A DNA stretch of 64,000 bases from Acidipila sp. EB88 (GCF_003858395.1 NZ_QWEV01000002.1:18255-82254), one strand, 5' to 3'; positions 8,047-17,301 are shown, counted from the first letter of the stretch. The notes: generated by a model from the sequence alone, not told the origin. Translations and numbers: made by a program.

Positions 8047-9123
8047 TTGCCGGATCGAAAGTCAGGCCTCGAAGTATCAACCGCATATCAGGCACTGCTG
8101 GAGAGTGTGTCTGACTTGCTCCTGAATGGTCGGCAAAGCGCTGCGAAATCAGTCAATGCCGTCCTGACGACGACTTACTGGTTGGTGGGTAGGCGCCTTG
8201 TTGAGTTTGAGCAGGGCGGCAAGGAGCGGGCGGCCTATGGCTCGGAACTGTTGAAGCGGCTGTCCGTGGATCTCCGAAATCAGCTCGGGCGTGGATTCTC
8301 AGAACGCAATCTGGAGCAGATGCGCCAGTTTTATCTTCAGTGGTTCAATCCGCAGACGCTGTCTGCGGATTCTGGTCATCACGTTGGTCGCGGCATTTCG
8401 CAGACACCGTCTGCGAAATCGAGTCCTGGACACGTGCCGACTTTTCCACTCTCCTGGTCCCACTATGTAAGGCTACTCTCTGTACCAGAGCTCACTGTCA
8501 GGCGGCACTATGAAGAAGAGGCTCTTCGAGGAGGCTGGTCAGTCCGCCAACTCGATCGGCAAATTGCAACGCGTTCCTTTCAGCGCTCCCGCACTGAGCA
8601 AGCGAAGGGCGAGCGTGCAGAAGGCAGTGTCAACTTCGAGATCAAGGATCCTTTTGTCCTCGAGTTCCTGAATCTGAAGGATGAATACTCAGAGGCGGAT
8701 CTCGAAGAAGCATTGATCCGGGAACTGGAGCAGTTTCTCCTGGAGCTCGGCAATGATTTTGCCTTCATCGCCCGTCAAAAGCGACTGAAGGTAGGGACAG
8801 AGTGGTATCGAGTCGACCTGCTCTTTTTCCATCGCAGACTGCGAAGCTTGATCATCGTGGAATTAAAACTTGGCAAGTTTACACACGCGGATGCAGGTCA
8901 GATGAATCTCTATCTGAACTACGCCCGAGAGCACTGGACCAATCCGGATGAGAACCCTCCGATCGGTCTCATCCTCTGCTCCGAACAGGATGCCGCCGTC
9001 GCGCACTACTCTCTTGGCAATCTCGGAAATCAAGTGGTTGCCCGCGAATATCAGCTGACTCTACCCACGGAAGATGAACTCGTGCAGAGATTAGAAGCGA
9101 GGCGTCGGCAGCTTGCATTGTGA
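8047..9123 (+). CDS. DUF1016 / YhcG-family PDDEXK nuclease, copy 1
   Basis: About 358 residues from TTG at 8047 (AAGGAG at 8036-8041); an upstream TTG at 8017 is possible. The N-terminal DUF1016 helical domain (TTYWLVGRRLVEFEQGGKER, LSVDLRNQLGRGFSERNLEQM) is followed by SWSHYVRLLSVPE and GGWSVRQLDRQI. The C-terminal PDDEXK domain has WYRVDLLFFHR (Asp) and IIVELKLGKF (E-x-K), then AGQMNLYLNY. All catalytic positions are present. Family members occur in phage-defence and restriction contexts and are often genomic-island cargo. Between the two domains lie two palindromic inserts (8347-8419) that the second copy lacks. It follows the recombinase by about 150 bp. Confidence 0.9.
   Translation: MPDRKSGLEVSTAYQALLESVSDLLLNGRQSAAKSVNAVLTTTYWLVGRRLVEFEQGGKERAAYGSELLKRLSVDLRNQLGRGFSERNLEQMRQFYLQWFNPQTLSADSGHHVGRGISQTPSAKSSPGHVPTFPLSWSHYVRLLSVPELTVRRHYEEEALRGGWSVRQLDRQIATRSFQRSRTEQAKGERAEGSVNFEIKDPFVLEFLNLKDEYSEADLEEALIRELEQFLLELGNDFAFIARQKRLKVGTEWYRVDLLFFHRRLRSLIIVELKLGKFTHADAGQMNLYLNYAREHWTNPDENPPIGLILCSEQDAAVAHYSLGNLGNQVVAREYQLTLPTEDELVQRLEARRRQLAL
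8347..8419 (+). repeat. Two in-frame palindromes inside the nuclease gene
   Basis: AATCCGCAGAC-gct-GTCTGCGGATT (8347-8371) and ATTTCGCAGAC-acc-GTCTGCGAAAT (8395-8419): perfect 11-bp arms, 3-nt loops, the same core CGCAGAC/GTCTGCG, start-to-start 48 bp. They encode NPQTLSAD and ISQTPSAK in the linker between the DUF1016 and nuclease domains. The homologous gene at 10767 goes straight through this point without them. Confidence 0.85.
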
Positions 9124-9632
9124 GCCATGTACGCGCATCACACTGGTCGTGTCCAAATCTTCCGAGCAGCTTGGGAGAGCGCCAGGTATCCATATGACCC
9201 AACAGCAGTTCGTTCCCAGCTGCTAACGGTTTCGTAGAGGTTGGGCTTTGTGGTTGCGTGCTTGCTGCTGGCTGACTTCTTCATGGGCGGCTTCGGCTCT
9301 GGAGTGGTTTGGCTGTGCTTGTTCTCGAACGCGCCTTGGCCTAGGCCACGCCTGCAGAGGTAGCAAGTGCAAGGGGGTGGATTCCTTTCAGGGAGAGCGG
9401 CCGCGGCCGCTCTGCACAAGCGAAGCGCGGAAGATGAAGGTGCCCCCTTGCGCGCGCGAGAGACAGCGTCTCTGAGCAAGTACTTTGTCATGTCCGGCCG
9501 CGCAGCGTTCCATTGCATTGTGTCGTTGTTGAGTCGGTAGAGGACTCCCCTCGCTTTTTCCGCATCGTAAGTGCAATGGAATGAGCGATGTAGGTCTCAG
9601 TTGTTCTTCTGAGAATAAGACATTCTCAGAGG
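9124..9632. other. Spacer between recombinase-nuclease modules
   Basis: No credible gene; a minus-strand frame at 9138-9518 has no domain-like character. It contains a perfect 20-bp GC palindrome at 9394-9413 (centre CCGCGG), possibly a terminator or protein site, and a perfect hairpin at 9608-9630 (TCTGAGAAT arms, 5-nt loop) directly before the second recombinase, which could be an operator or recombination site. Confidence 0.45.
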
Positions 9633-10700
9633 TTGAGAGTGGTACAGTACGCAGAAGGCGTTTTGACGCATAAGGACGCTCAAAGCACTCGGGGGACCAC
9701 TTTGGATGAGCTTGCGCCGCAGGAAGAGCACGCTTTGCTGGACGTACAGGTAGCCGCAGCTCTGGCGGCCGCACCCGACCCGCTGCTTGAACAGGCGGAG
9801 CTTTACCTCGAAGCCGCCAAAGCACCCTCGACCCTGCGGGCCTACCGATCCGACTGGGAACACTTCCTTGGTTGGTGCGAGCACCGCGGGGTCGCAGCCT
9901 TGCCGGCCGAGCCTGGCACCGTTGCCCTTTACCTGGTCGCGCTTGCCGCCAGCCACAAACCTGCCACCATCACGCGGCGGCTGACCTCGATCACCAAGGC
10001 ACACGCGATCGCCGGGCATCCCACGCCGGCCAAGATGGAGCATGCCATTGTGGCCGAAACCCTGCAGGGGATCCGTCGGGAGCTGGGCACCCGGCAAACA
10101 GGCAAGACGGCACTCGTCACCGCCGACCTCATCCAGGTTCTGGCCCATCTCGACGAAGGGCTGGGAGGCGTACGCGACCGAGCGCTTCTGCTAGTTGGCT
10201 ACAGCGGAGCATTCCGCCGTTCGGAGTTGGCCACCTTTCAGTTCGAAGACCTAGCGTGGGTCGACGAAGGCGCGGTCCTGACGCTCCGTCGCTCGAAGAC
10301 CGACCAGGCTGGGCAGGGAAGAGCCGTCGCCATTCCGCGCGGCAGCCATGCCCAGACCTGCCCCGTCACTGCGCTCGGCACCTGGATCCGGGAAGCAGCC
10401 ATCACAGGTGGGCCACTGTTCCGGCCGGTCAGCCGCAGCGGGCATATCCGCAACACAACGCTGCATCCGGATTCGGTCGGTGCCATCGTGAAGCGGGTGG
10501 TCGCCCGCGCTGGCTTCGATCCCTCGGCTTTCGCGGGTCACTCGCTGCGTGCAGGTTTCGCGACCCAGGCTGCTCGTAATGGGGCGACAGCCTTCGACAT
10601 CATGCGGCAGACAGGGCACCGGTCCGTGAACACCGTGTCGCGCTACATCCGTGAGGCGCAGTTGTTCCGCGATTCTCCGGCCGGAAAGCTGGGACTCTAG
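9633..10700 (+). CDS. Tyrosine recombinase / integrase, copy 2
   Basis: 355 residues from a TTG at 9633 (GTG at 9639 is an alternative). Same design as copy 1: core-binding segment APSTLRAYRSDWEHFLGWCE, catalytic Arg in GYSGAFRRSELATF, HSLRAGFATQAA, then TGHRSVNTVSRYIREAQ carrying His and Tyr. The active-site set is complete. The two copies are clearly homologous over the whole length but not near-identical, so the duplication is old or they arrived separately. A perfect hairpin at 9608-9630 abuts the start. Followed 66 bp later by the second DUF1016 nuclease. Confidence 0.9.
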   Translation: MRVVQYAEGVLTHKDAQSTRGTTLDELAPQEEHALLDVQVAAALAAAPDPLLEQAELYLEAAKAPSTLRAYRSDWEHFLGWCEHRGVAALPAEPGTVALYLVALAASHKPATITRRLTSITKAHAIAGHPTPAKMEHAIVAETLQGIRRELGTRQTGKTALVTADLIQVLAHLDEGLGGVRDRALLLVGYSGAFRRSELATFQFEDLAWVDEGAVLTLRRSKTDQAGQGRAVAIPRGSHAQTCPVTALGTWIREAAITGGPLFRPVSRSGHIRNTTLHPDSVGAIVKRVVARAGFDPSAFAGHSLRAGFATQAARNGATAFDIMRQTGHRSVNTVSRYIREAQLFRDSPAGKLGL

Positions 10701-10766
10701 CGAGCCGGGACTGCATGTCGAGGTGCGGTGCATGACAACCTGGGGCGCTTACGATAGTGGGAGCTG

Positions 10767-11794
10767 ATGGCGAACGATCTGAATAAATCGAGTGGTGGTA
10801 CGGAGAGCCTCCTTCATGATCTCCGTGCGCTCATCCAAAGCGCTCGTCAGAGAGTGCTGCGGGCCGTGGACGCAGTCCAGGTTCAGACATGTTGGGAAAT
10901 CGGCCGGCACATCGTGGAGTTTGAGCAAGGTGGTTCCGTTCGCGCGGAATACGGCACTCGGCTTCTGCCGGTGCTGGCTGAGTCGCTCAGCCGAGAGTTC
11001 GGGAAGGGCTTCGATGTTTCGAACCTTCGGCACATGCGCGTCTTCTACCAGGCTTTTCCAATTCGCGACGCACTGCGTCCTGAATTGAGCTGGACCCACT
11101 ACCGGACGCTGCTCAAGGTGGAGCAGGAAGCGGCTCGGTCCTGGTACATGGCAGAAGCTGCTACGCAGGGCTGGACCACCCGGGCGCTGGAGCGGCAGAT
11201 CAATACCCTATACTACGAGCGGCTGCTTGCGACTTCCGACCGTCCGGCAGTGGAACACGAGGCAATGTGCGCGATTACACCCCTCCAGACTCCGAGAGAT
11301 TTCGTCCGTGATCCAGTCATGCTGGAGTTTCTCGGGCTCCCAGGAGTCGGCCGTTTGCTCGAAGCGGATCTCGAACGCGCTCTGCTGGACAATTTGCGAG
11401 GGTTTCTCCTGGAGCTTGGCCGCGGCTTCGCGTTTGTGGGAAGGCAGTACAAGCTGAGCACTGAAAGCAAGGACTTCTACGTTGATCTGGTTTTCTAAAC
11501 TTCCTGCTGGAGTGCTTCGTGCTGTTCGATCTCAAGTCCGGAGAGTTGACACATCAGGACATCGGCCAGATGGACATGTACGTTCGCATGATGGACGAGT
11601 TCAAGCGTGGTGCAGATGACAACCCAACTGTCGGAATCATCCTGTGCACACAGAAAGACGCCTCCGTGGTGCGCTACTCCGTGCTTCACGAGAGCGAACA
11701 GATGTTCGCAAGCCGCTACAGGCTAGTTCTACCCTCCGAAGAGGAACTGAGGATGGAGCTGCAGCGAGAACGGGATCAGCTTTCAGATGGATGA
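10767..11794 (+). pseudogene. DUF1016 / YhcG-family PDDEXK nuclease, copy 2, frameshifted
   Basis: ATG at 10767 behind GGGAG. The first frame gives the DUF1016 domain (ETCWEIGRHIVEFEQGG-like, SREFGKGFDVSNLRHM) and runs to KDFYVDLVF then stop at 11496-11498. The rest, FDLKSGELTHQDIGQMDMYV to the C-terminus, is in another frame up to 11794. Adding one base after TTCTA at about 11497 restores VDLVFYNFLLECFVLFDLKSG, the standard family motif with catalytic Asp and D-x-K. The break falls inside the active site, so as written the protein lacks its catalytic Lys. Consensus error or recent mutation; no other damage is seen, which favours error. About 342 residues if restored. Confidence 0.85.
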
Positions 11795-11871
11795 CCGCTG
11801 CGTAGGCTTCCGGCTTCTCGGCTAAGCAGAATTGAGGAAGGTAGCCGCGACAGTTGCCCATCTAAAGCACA

Positions 11872-12438
11872 ATGCTCAGCAATGTTGGTGATGCCATTCC
11901 ACATAACTGGGAGGCCCGGCAGTGGGTGGCCATGGGTGACCCGGTTTTCAAAATACGGGACATCATCAAACGCGAGAACATCGCAGTCTTCTCCAGCAAT
12001 TGTTCGCTTTACGGGAGCCTTTCGGAGAAAGTGTCTTCTACTTTGCTGTCGATGGTGCCCACCATCGAAACGTACTCTATAGATGAAAGCTTCCTGAACC
12101 TAGGTGAGTTCCGCGAAAGGGAAGTGGAATCTCTCGCGCGTGATCTTCGCGACCGCGTTCAACGTTGGGTGGGCATCCCGACGTGCGTCGGGATCGCCTC
12201 CACAAAAACGCTCGCGAAGGTCGCCAACTTCATCGCCAAGAAACGTCCGGGGTATGGCGGCGTCTGTGATTTGCGCTCGGCTGCGGTCTGAGCGGAGTTG
12301 CTGCCTACCGTGCCCGTCGATGAGGTCTGGGGCATCGGTGGAGCATCGGCGGCAAAGCTCTCCAGATTGGGTGTCCAGACGGCCGCCGACCTTGCTGCAT
12401 TCAACCCGGATGATGCGCGGGCGTTGATGACGGTGACG
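11872..12438 (+). pseudogene. umuC: UmuC-like Y-family DNA polymerase remnant
   Basis: Homology begins at LSN (about residue 32 of UmuC), continues VAMGDPVFKIRDIIKRENIA, SNCSLYGSLSEKV, ETYSIDESFLNL and VGIPTCVGIASTKTLAKVAN, meets an in-frame TGA at 12289-12291, then continues in the same frame TVPVDEVWGIGGASAAKLSR and ends at DARALMTVT near 12438. The N-terminal catalytic segment, one codon and the C-terminal third are missing, so this is a true remnant, not a simple indel. The abrupt right end suggests an insertion or deletion boundary at about 12439. Confidence 0.85.
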
Positions 12439-12439
12439 T

Positions 12440-12755
12440 GTCAGTTGAGAAAATCTACGTCGTTTATATTTTGGAATTATCTGTCGTATTGAAGGATACG
12501 ACCTTACGGTGGTGCCAAAGACCAGGCTCTCGCGAGCAGCGTCTACTGGACTCTGCTTCTAGGATCGGAGTTGGCGATAAGCTGGTAAGTGGTTCACAGA
12601 TTAGAGCTTATTCCTCGTCTCGCTCGTACCGAGCTTTCCTTGTGACATTGATTGTGTCTCACTTCATAGTCCTCGATCCGCGTAAACAGAGACTTGAATG
12701 CGACAAACAATTCCAAAATATAGACGACAGAGATTGTCACAAACGACAGCATGAC
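12440..12755. repeat. Inverted pair of related 55-bp segments after the umuC remnant
   Basis: The segment at about 12443-12500 (with TTTATATTTTGGAATT) reappears in inverse orientation at about 12690-12750 (TCTATATTTTGGAATTG on the minus strand) with about three quarters of positions equal. Both encode the hydrophobic peptide VVYILEL in opposite directions. It may be the ends of a decayed insertion or two copies of a small gene. Confidence 0.45.
12594..12752 (-). CDS. Possible 52-residue small membrane protein
   Basis: From ATG at 12752 the frame gives MLSFVTISVVYILELFVAFK then a charged tail (TRIEDYEVRHNQ). One transmembrane segment is visible. A second, truncated homologous stretch lies in opposite orientation at 12438-12500. 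I do not recognise the family and the start is not supported by a clear ribosome-binding site. The surrounding 12440-13076 stretch holds no other gene. Confidence 0.3.
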   Translation of the reverse strand: MLSFVTISVVYILELFVAFKSLFTRIEDYEVRHNQCHKESSVRARRGISSNL

Positions 12756-12967
12756 CAAGGGCGGCGAACTCGTCGTTGGTTGGATATTCCGTCCCGTACT
12801 CGGGCGTCGCTCCGTTTCGCCGGGGTTGCGCCAGCTCCTTGCAGTCGTGTCACTGCCCCAGAAAGACTGCGACCACGCCGAAGAGACGGAGACAACTTCA
12901 AACATTGAGAAGCCAACTTGCACCATCAAATTGGAACCAAAAATGTGAACTTACTGAAACAAATATG

Positions 12968-13002
12968 ATCGTGCGCCTCAGACGTCGTTTGAGGCGCACG
13001 AT
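12968..13002. terminator. Perfect 13-bp hairpin, possible bidirectional terminator
   Basis: ATCGTGCGCCTCA (12968-12980) and its exact complement (12990-13002) enclose a 9-nt loop. There is no T-run. It lies before the convergent end of the gene at 13077 and could end transcription or mark an element edge. Confidence 0.4.
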
Positions 13003-13076
13003 GCCAATCGATTCAGGGAAATCTGGTACGGACTGACAGCAACGCTAAGCAAGCTCCAGATCTTCGGTCGATCAGC

Positions 13077-13787
13077 TTAGTTTCGCTGCTCATCTAATAC
13101 GGTTTTGTGTTCGTTCTCCACGCTCATCCGGCGAATGATGGTTAAGCCATCGATCCCGAGAAGAAAGGTCGTGCCTGTGTCATCTTTCACGACGCGGTGC
13201 TTGACCTGTTTGACGGTGGTGAGCAGGGCTGGGCTCATCGGAGACGACGTGTCGACAACCTGGAAGTCGCGAGGCACAGCGCGAACATAGCTGTAGGGTT
13301 CGTCCACGCCTAGAAAACCTGTCTCGCCAAGGGACACGGTCTGTCCCGGGTCGACGAGTGCTGGCACCATGTGCAGGCTTGGCAGCTTTGCCTTATGCAG
13401 ATCGAGAACCGCAACACCCTTCTCATCGCGAAAGCGGATCAGCTCAGCATCGCCATCAAGAGGGCGAACGAAGTCGAAAGCACCTGGGACGTTGAGCGGG
13501 GTCGAGGTCACGACTCGTATGCGAGCTGAGTCAGTGACGTCAAACACGGTGAGACGCGCGCCCTGCTGCTGCTCCACATACAGGTAGGTGTTGCCGGCCG
13601 AATCAGCATGGAGGAAGAAGGAATTGCCGGGAGTTTGAGCCTGCTCAGGAAGGTCATGCGGCTCCATGACAATAAGCTCCTTCGATTGCGAATGCAGCTC
13701 CGCTCGGAGGGGAAGAGCAGGGATACAGCAGGCAATTGCGGTGAGTGCGAGTGAAGCGATGGTGCGCATGCGCGTCTTGTTTGTCAT
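13077..13787 (-). CDS. Secreted protein of unknown function, beta-propeller-like
   Basis: 236 residues with a clear Sec signal peptide (MTNKTRMRTIASLALTAIAC, cleavage near LRA). The mature part has repeated short strands (NTYLYVEQQQGARLTVFDV, KGVAVLDLHKA, PRDFQVVDTSSP) that recall LVIVD or WD-like propeller blades. No catalytic motif is visible. It is divergent from the FAD protein at 13975 across about 190 bp. Confidence 0.6.
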   Translation of the reverse strand: MTNKTRMRTIASLALTAIACCIPALPLRAELHSQSKELIVMEPHDLPEQAQTPGNSFFLHADSAGNTYLYVEQQQGARLTVFDVTDSARIRVVTSTPLNVPGAFDFVRPLDGDAELIRFRDEKGVAVLDLHKAKLPSLHMVPALVDPGQTVSLGETGFLGVDEPYSYVRAVPRDFQVVDTSSPMSPALLTTVKQVKHRVVKDDTGTTFLLGIDGLTIIRRMSVENEHKTVLDEQRN

Positions 13788-13974
13788 GGTCGTTCTCCTT
13801 GTCGAGATCCAGTGTCAACCGCGCGCTAAAGCTGCGTCCAAGAAGTAAAAGTGATACCCCATAAGGAAAATTGAGAGCGGGTTCCACATCAAGAGCGGCT
13901 GGATCAAAGTTTTGCTTATGGCGTATTAACATTTGCGAATTCTCAGGAAGCTCAGAAGCACCTAGGTTTAAGCC

Positions 13975-15384
13975 ATGAGCAGACGGCAGAGCAAAGTGAT
14001 CGCGATCATCGGGGGCGGGGTAAGCGGCGCCCTCACGGCATTCCACCTCATCCAGCAGCGGGTTAACGCGCGTGTGTTCGTCATCGAACCGCGAGCCCAG
14101 CTGGGATTTGGCCTTGCTTACTCCACACCGACACTGCGTCATCTGCTGAATGTGCCAGCAGGCAAAATCAGCGCATTTCCTGCGGAGCCCGAGCATTTTC
14201 TGCAGTGGCTACGCACCCACTACGACCCGCAGGCGACAGCTGCGACGTTTGCGCCGCGTGCCGTGTTTGGACGCTACATCAGCTCTCTGATGGCAACCGT
14301 GCGCGGCGTGGAGCAGGTGCAAGCGGAGGTGGTCAGTTATCGCGATGCCAAGCCTGGAGCGGTTCTCACCCTGAGCGATGGGGCCACCCTGTGGGCCGAT
14401 TTGGTTGTGCTGGCCACTGGGAACTTCGCCCCGGCACCTTTGCATGGCATCACGGACACCGCGCGTGCAACGGGAGCCTACGCGCATGACGCCTGGGGTG
14501 CCGCGACCTACAGCAAGCTTGACCCTGACTCGGGAGTGACGTTGATCGGAACAGGGCTGACCGGGGTGGATGTGCTTTTGCGGTTGCGAGAGGCGGGTCA
14601 TCGCGGCACGATCACTGCGATCTCACGCCATGGTGTATTCCCGAAGCACCATGCCGCATACGAACCTTCCCTTGATTGTGCCATCCCTGACGGAACAACA
14701 CCCACATGCCTCGAGTATTTACGAGCTTTACGTCAGGTGATCCGCAACGGGGTAGCCTGGCGCGCAGCGATCGATAGTCTTCGTGCGACGACGAACGATT
14801 TGTGGATGGAGTTGCCGCGCCACGAGCAGGTACGATTCCGCCGACACCTGCAACGTCGCTGGGATGTGGTGCGTCATCGCATGGCACCATCGATCGCAGA
14901 TGTGATCGAAGCTGAACTAGCCGCGGGCACACTGATACTGCGAGAGGGACGTCTAGCTGGCGTGGAGAATCACGCATCCGGTGCGATAGTCATGATTCGC
15001 AAGGGCGGCGTGCTGGAGACGATCAAGACTGGTCGAGTGATCAATTGCACAGGTCCCAACATGAACTACAGGGGTGTCGACTCCGCCTTATTACAGAACC
15101 TATTCGCTCAGGGGCTTGCCAGCTCCGGTGCGCTGGGCGGTGGCTTCCATACGACCCGCCTTGGTGCCCTGATCGGCGCGGATGGCAAGATCTCAGAGAA
15201 GCTATTCAACTTGGGTCCGGGCCGCCTCGGCACGTTGCTCGAATCCATTGCTATTCCGGAGCTTAGAATGCAGGCAGTGGAAATGGCCGCGCTCCTTGCA
15301 GATCGCCTAAAAAGTAATTCCTCTGAGGATTCGCTGCTGATGGCGACCTGCCCCCATCTCACGAAGTCAGAGCAGGCAGCATAG
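13975..15384 (+). CDS. FAD/NAD(P)-binding oxidoreductase (COG4529-like)
   Basis: 469 residues. An N-terminal dinucleotide-binding motif (VIAIIGGGVSGALTAFHLIQ) is followed by FVIEPRAQLGFGLAYSTP and LLNVPAGKISAFPAEPEHFL, typical of the NAD_binding_9 / FAD-NAD(P)-binding family. A second Rossmann motif occurs at about residue 180 (VTLIGTGLTGVDVLLRLR) and ATGNFAP is the conserved ATG loop. Substrate unknown. The next gene (sulfite-oxidase-like) is 60 bp downstream, so they are probably co-transcribed and may share an electron-transfer role; this is inference. Confidence 0.8.
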   Translation: MSRRQSKVIAIIGGGVSGALTAFHLIQQRVNARVFVIEPRAQLGFGLAYSTPTLRHLLNVPAGKISAFPAEPEHFLQWLRTHYDPQATAATFAPRAVFGRYISSLMATVRGVEQVQAEVVSYRDAKPGAVLTLSDGATLWADLVVLATGNFAPAPLHGITDTARATGAYAHDAWGAATYSKLDPDSGVTLIGTGLTGVDVLLRLREAGHRGTITAISRHGVFPKHHAAYEPSLDCAIPDGTTPTCLEYLRALRQVIRNGVAWRAAIDSLRATTNDLWMELPRHEQVRFRRHLQRRWDVVRHRMAPSIADVIEAELAAGTLILREGRLAGVENHASGAIVMIRKGGVLETIKTGRVINCTGPNMNYRGVDSALLQNLFAQGLASSGALGGGFHTTRLGALIGADGKISEKLFNLGPGRLGTLLESIAIPELRMQAVEMAALLADRLKSNSSEDSLLMATCPHLTKSEQAA

Positions 15385-15445
15385 CTTCGAGCTGCGCCTC
15401 ATCACTGAGTGCGACGAATGTATAACCATCTCAAAGGAGAATGCA

Positions 15446-16522
15446 ATGGCTGCAAAGATGGCACCCCATGACGCAAACCCGGGCCTCATCATCCGAGAGC
15501 GTGAACCAGTCAATCTCGAGTATCCATTCGATCAGTTGGACGAGTTCCTCACGCCGAACGATCTTTTCTATATACGGAGTCACTTCAAGGCTCCTGCGCT
15601 CACCCGAGACACCTTTGAACTGTCCATCTCAGGTGCTGTGCAGAGGCCTTTTTCGTTGAGCTATAAAGATTTGCTTGCCATGCCATCCGTGACTCGACCA
15701 GCGACGCTTGAATGCGCGGGCAACGGGCGGATCTTTCTTGTGCCGCAGGTAAAAGGTGCGCAGTGGCAGCTCGGTGCCGTCAGTACGGCGCAGTGGACCG
15801 GAGTGCCGCTTGTGACGCTGCTTGAACGGGCGGGACTTGACCCGGATGCATGCGAAGTCGTGTTTGAGGCAGCCGATAAGGGGAAGCCAAAGGAAGAGCC
15901 GGTACCACCCGGAGATACCCAGTACGCGCGAAGCATCTCGCTTGCAAAAGCAGCCGACACCGTGATCGCATGGGCCATGAATGGAGAAGAGCTTTCAGCT
16001 GACCACGGCTTCCCAGTGCGAGCGATTGTGCCAGGTCACTACGGCATGGCTTCAGTGAAATGGCTCACTGCCATCCGTGTTGTTGACAAGCCGTTCCAGG
16101 GCTATTGGCAGACCTCGGATTATGGATACTGGGAGTACCAGGATGGAAACCCGGTACGCTTGGCGCTCGGCGCGATGGCAATCAAGTCGGCGATTGCCCG
16201 GCCACGCACCCGCGAAGTGCTTACCGCAGGGCAAAGCTACATGGTGTCTGGCGCATCCTGGGGCGGTGACATCGTCACAGCGACTGAGCTTTCAGTTGAC
16301 GATGGGACATCGTGGCAGCCGGTCCGTTTCCTGGACGAGCCGCAGCCATTCGCATGGCGCAGGTGGGAGTTTGCCTGGACCGTCCCAGAGGAAAAAGGCG
16401 TATACATGCTGCGATCTAGAGCAACAGACAACGCGGGCAACACCCAACCAGAGGAACACGACAAGCGTTTTGGCACGTATGTGATCCATCACACGTTCCC
16501 CATAGAAGTGGTGGTGCGATGA
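15446..16522 (+). CDS. Sulfite-oxidase-family molybdopterin oxidoreductase
   Basis: 358 residues, ATG at 15446 behind AAAGGAGA. The oxidoreductase molybdopterin-binding domain shows the Mo-ligand cysteine in TLECAGNGR (about residue 90), then WTGVPLVTLLERAGLD, and HGFPVRAIVPGHYGMASVKW, all standard for the SorA/SUOX class. The C-terminal 110 residues (SGASWGGDIVTATELSVDDG) are the Mo-co dimerisation domain. There is no obvious signal peptide, and no cytochrome b5 domain. Expected reaction: oxidation of sulfite or a related substrate. Its stop overlaps an ATG leading to the substrate-binding protein. Confidence 0.85.
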   Translation: MAAKMAPHDANPGLIIREREPVNLEYPFDQLDEFLTPNDLFYIRSHFKAPALTRDTFELSISGAVQRPFSLSYKDLLAMPSVTRPATLECAGNGRIFLVPQVKGAQWQLGAVSTAQWTGVPLVTLLERAGLDPDACEVVFEAADKGKPKEEPVPPGDTQYARSISLAKAADTVIAWAMNGEELSADHGFPVRAIVPGHYGMASVKWLTAIRVVDKPFQGYWQTSDYGYWEYQDGNPVRLALGAMAIKSAIARPRTREVLTAGQSYMVSGASWGGDIVTATELSVDDGTSWQPVRFLDEPQPFAWRRWEFAWTVPEEKGVYMLRSRATDNAGNTQPEEHDKRFGTYVIHHTFPIEVVVR

Positions 16523-16566
16523 CTCGAACAACTAGCGCCCACTGCTTTACTTGGAACAGCAAGAGA

Positions 16567-17301
16567 ATGAAGAAGGCTGTTGTCGCGATCTGTGCGCTGT
16601 CCTATGCAGCGGGCGCTTTCGCGCAAACGCTTCACGTCTATGGTCCGGGTGGACCGCTTGCACCCATGCAGGCCTGTGCTGCTCAATACACGGCACAGAC
16701 CCATCATCCTGTCATCGTGACAGGTGGCCCTGAAAAGCAGTGGTTTGCGGCGGCACAGATGGATGGAGACGTGATCTATGGGGGCGCGGAGTACATGCTG
16801 ACCCAGTTCGACATGGAGCATCCCGGCTTTCTGCTGGCGGGTAGTCGCACAGATCTCTACAAGCGCACTGCGGGCATCCTGGTACGCCCTGGAAACCCTA
16901 AGCATATCCAGACACTCGCAGACCTTGCGAAGCCTGGTATCCATCTGCTCGATGTGAGCGGTGCCGGTCAACTTGGACTCTGGGAAGACATAGCCGGAAG
17001 GTCTGGTCTCATTGATGGCTTGCAAAGGAACATAGCTATGACGGTTGCTACGAGCGCCGAGGGAATGCATGCGTGGGCAACGAGGCCACAGCTTGATGCG
17101 TGGATCACCTATGAATCCTGGCAGCAGCGAATGCCACAAGAAGCTGCGCTTGTGCGCCTACCGCCGGAGATGCGCATCTATCGTGGCACGCCAATCGCCT
17201 TCACACAGCGGTCCACCTTAAAGGCCGAAGCGAAAGCCTTCCTTGCTCAACTCCGAACTCCCGCTTGTCATAGCGTGTTCATTCATGCGGGTTGGCAGTG
17301 A
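16567..17301 (+). CDS. Periplasmic substrate-binding protein (ModA-like)
   Basis: About 244 residues. The start at 16567 is chosen because a signal peptide follows directly (MKKAVVAICALSYAAGAFAQ); an ATG at 16519 overlapping the upstream stop would add 16 polar residues. The mature part begins TLHVYGPGGPLAPMQACAAQ and has GGPEKQWFAAAQMDGDVIYG and RPGNPKHIQTLADLAKPGI, the pattern of type 2 periplasmic binding domains for molybdate or other oxyanions. No ABC permease is adjacent. A link with the molybdoenzyme upstream is tempting but only inferred. Confidence 0.7.
   Translation: MKKAVVAICALSYAAGAFAQTLHVYGPGGPLAPMQACAAQYTAQTHHPVIVTGGPEKQWFAAAQMDGDVIYGGAEYMLTQFDMEHPGFLLAGSRTDLYKRTAGILVRPGNPKHIQTLADLAKPGIHLLDVSGAGQLGLWEDIAGRSGLIDGLQRNIAMTVATSAEGMHAWATRPQLDAWITYESWQQRMPQEAALVRLPPEMRIYRGTPIAFTQRSTLKAEAKAFLAQLRTPACHSVFIHAGWQ

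Noticed and set aside
9138..9518. 126-residue minus-strand frame
   Set aside because: No ribosome-binding site, no domain character, and composition follows the GC palindrome; treated as non-coding.
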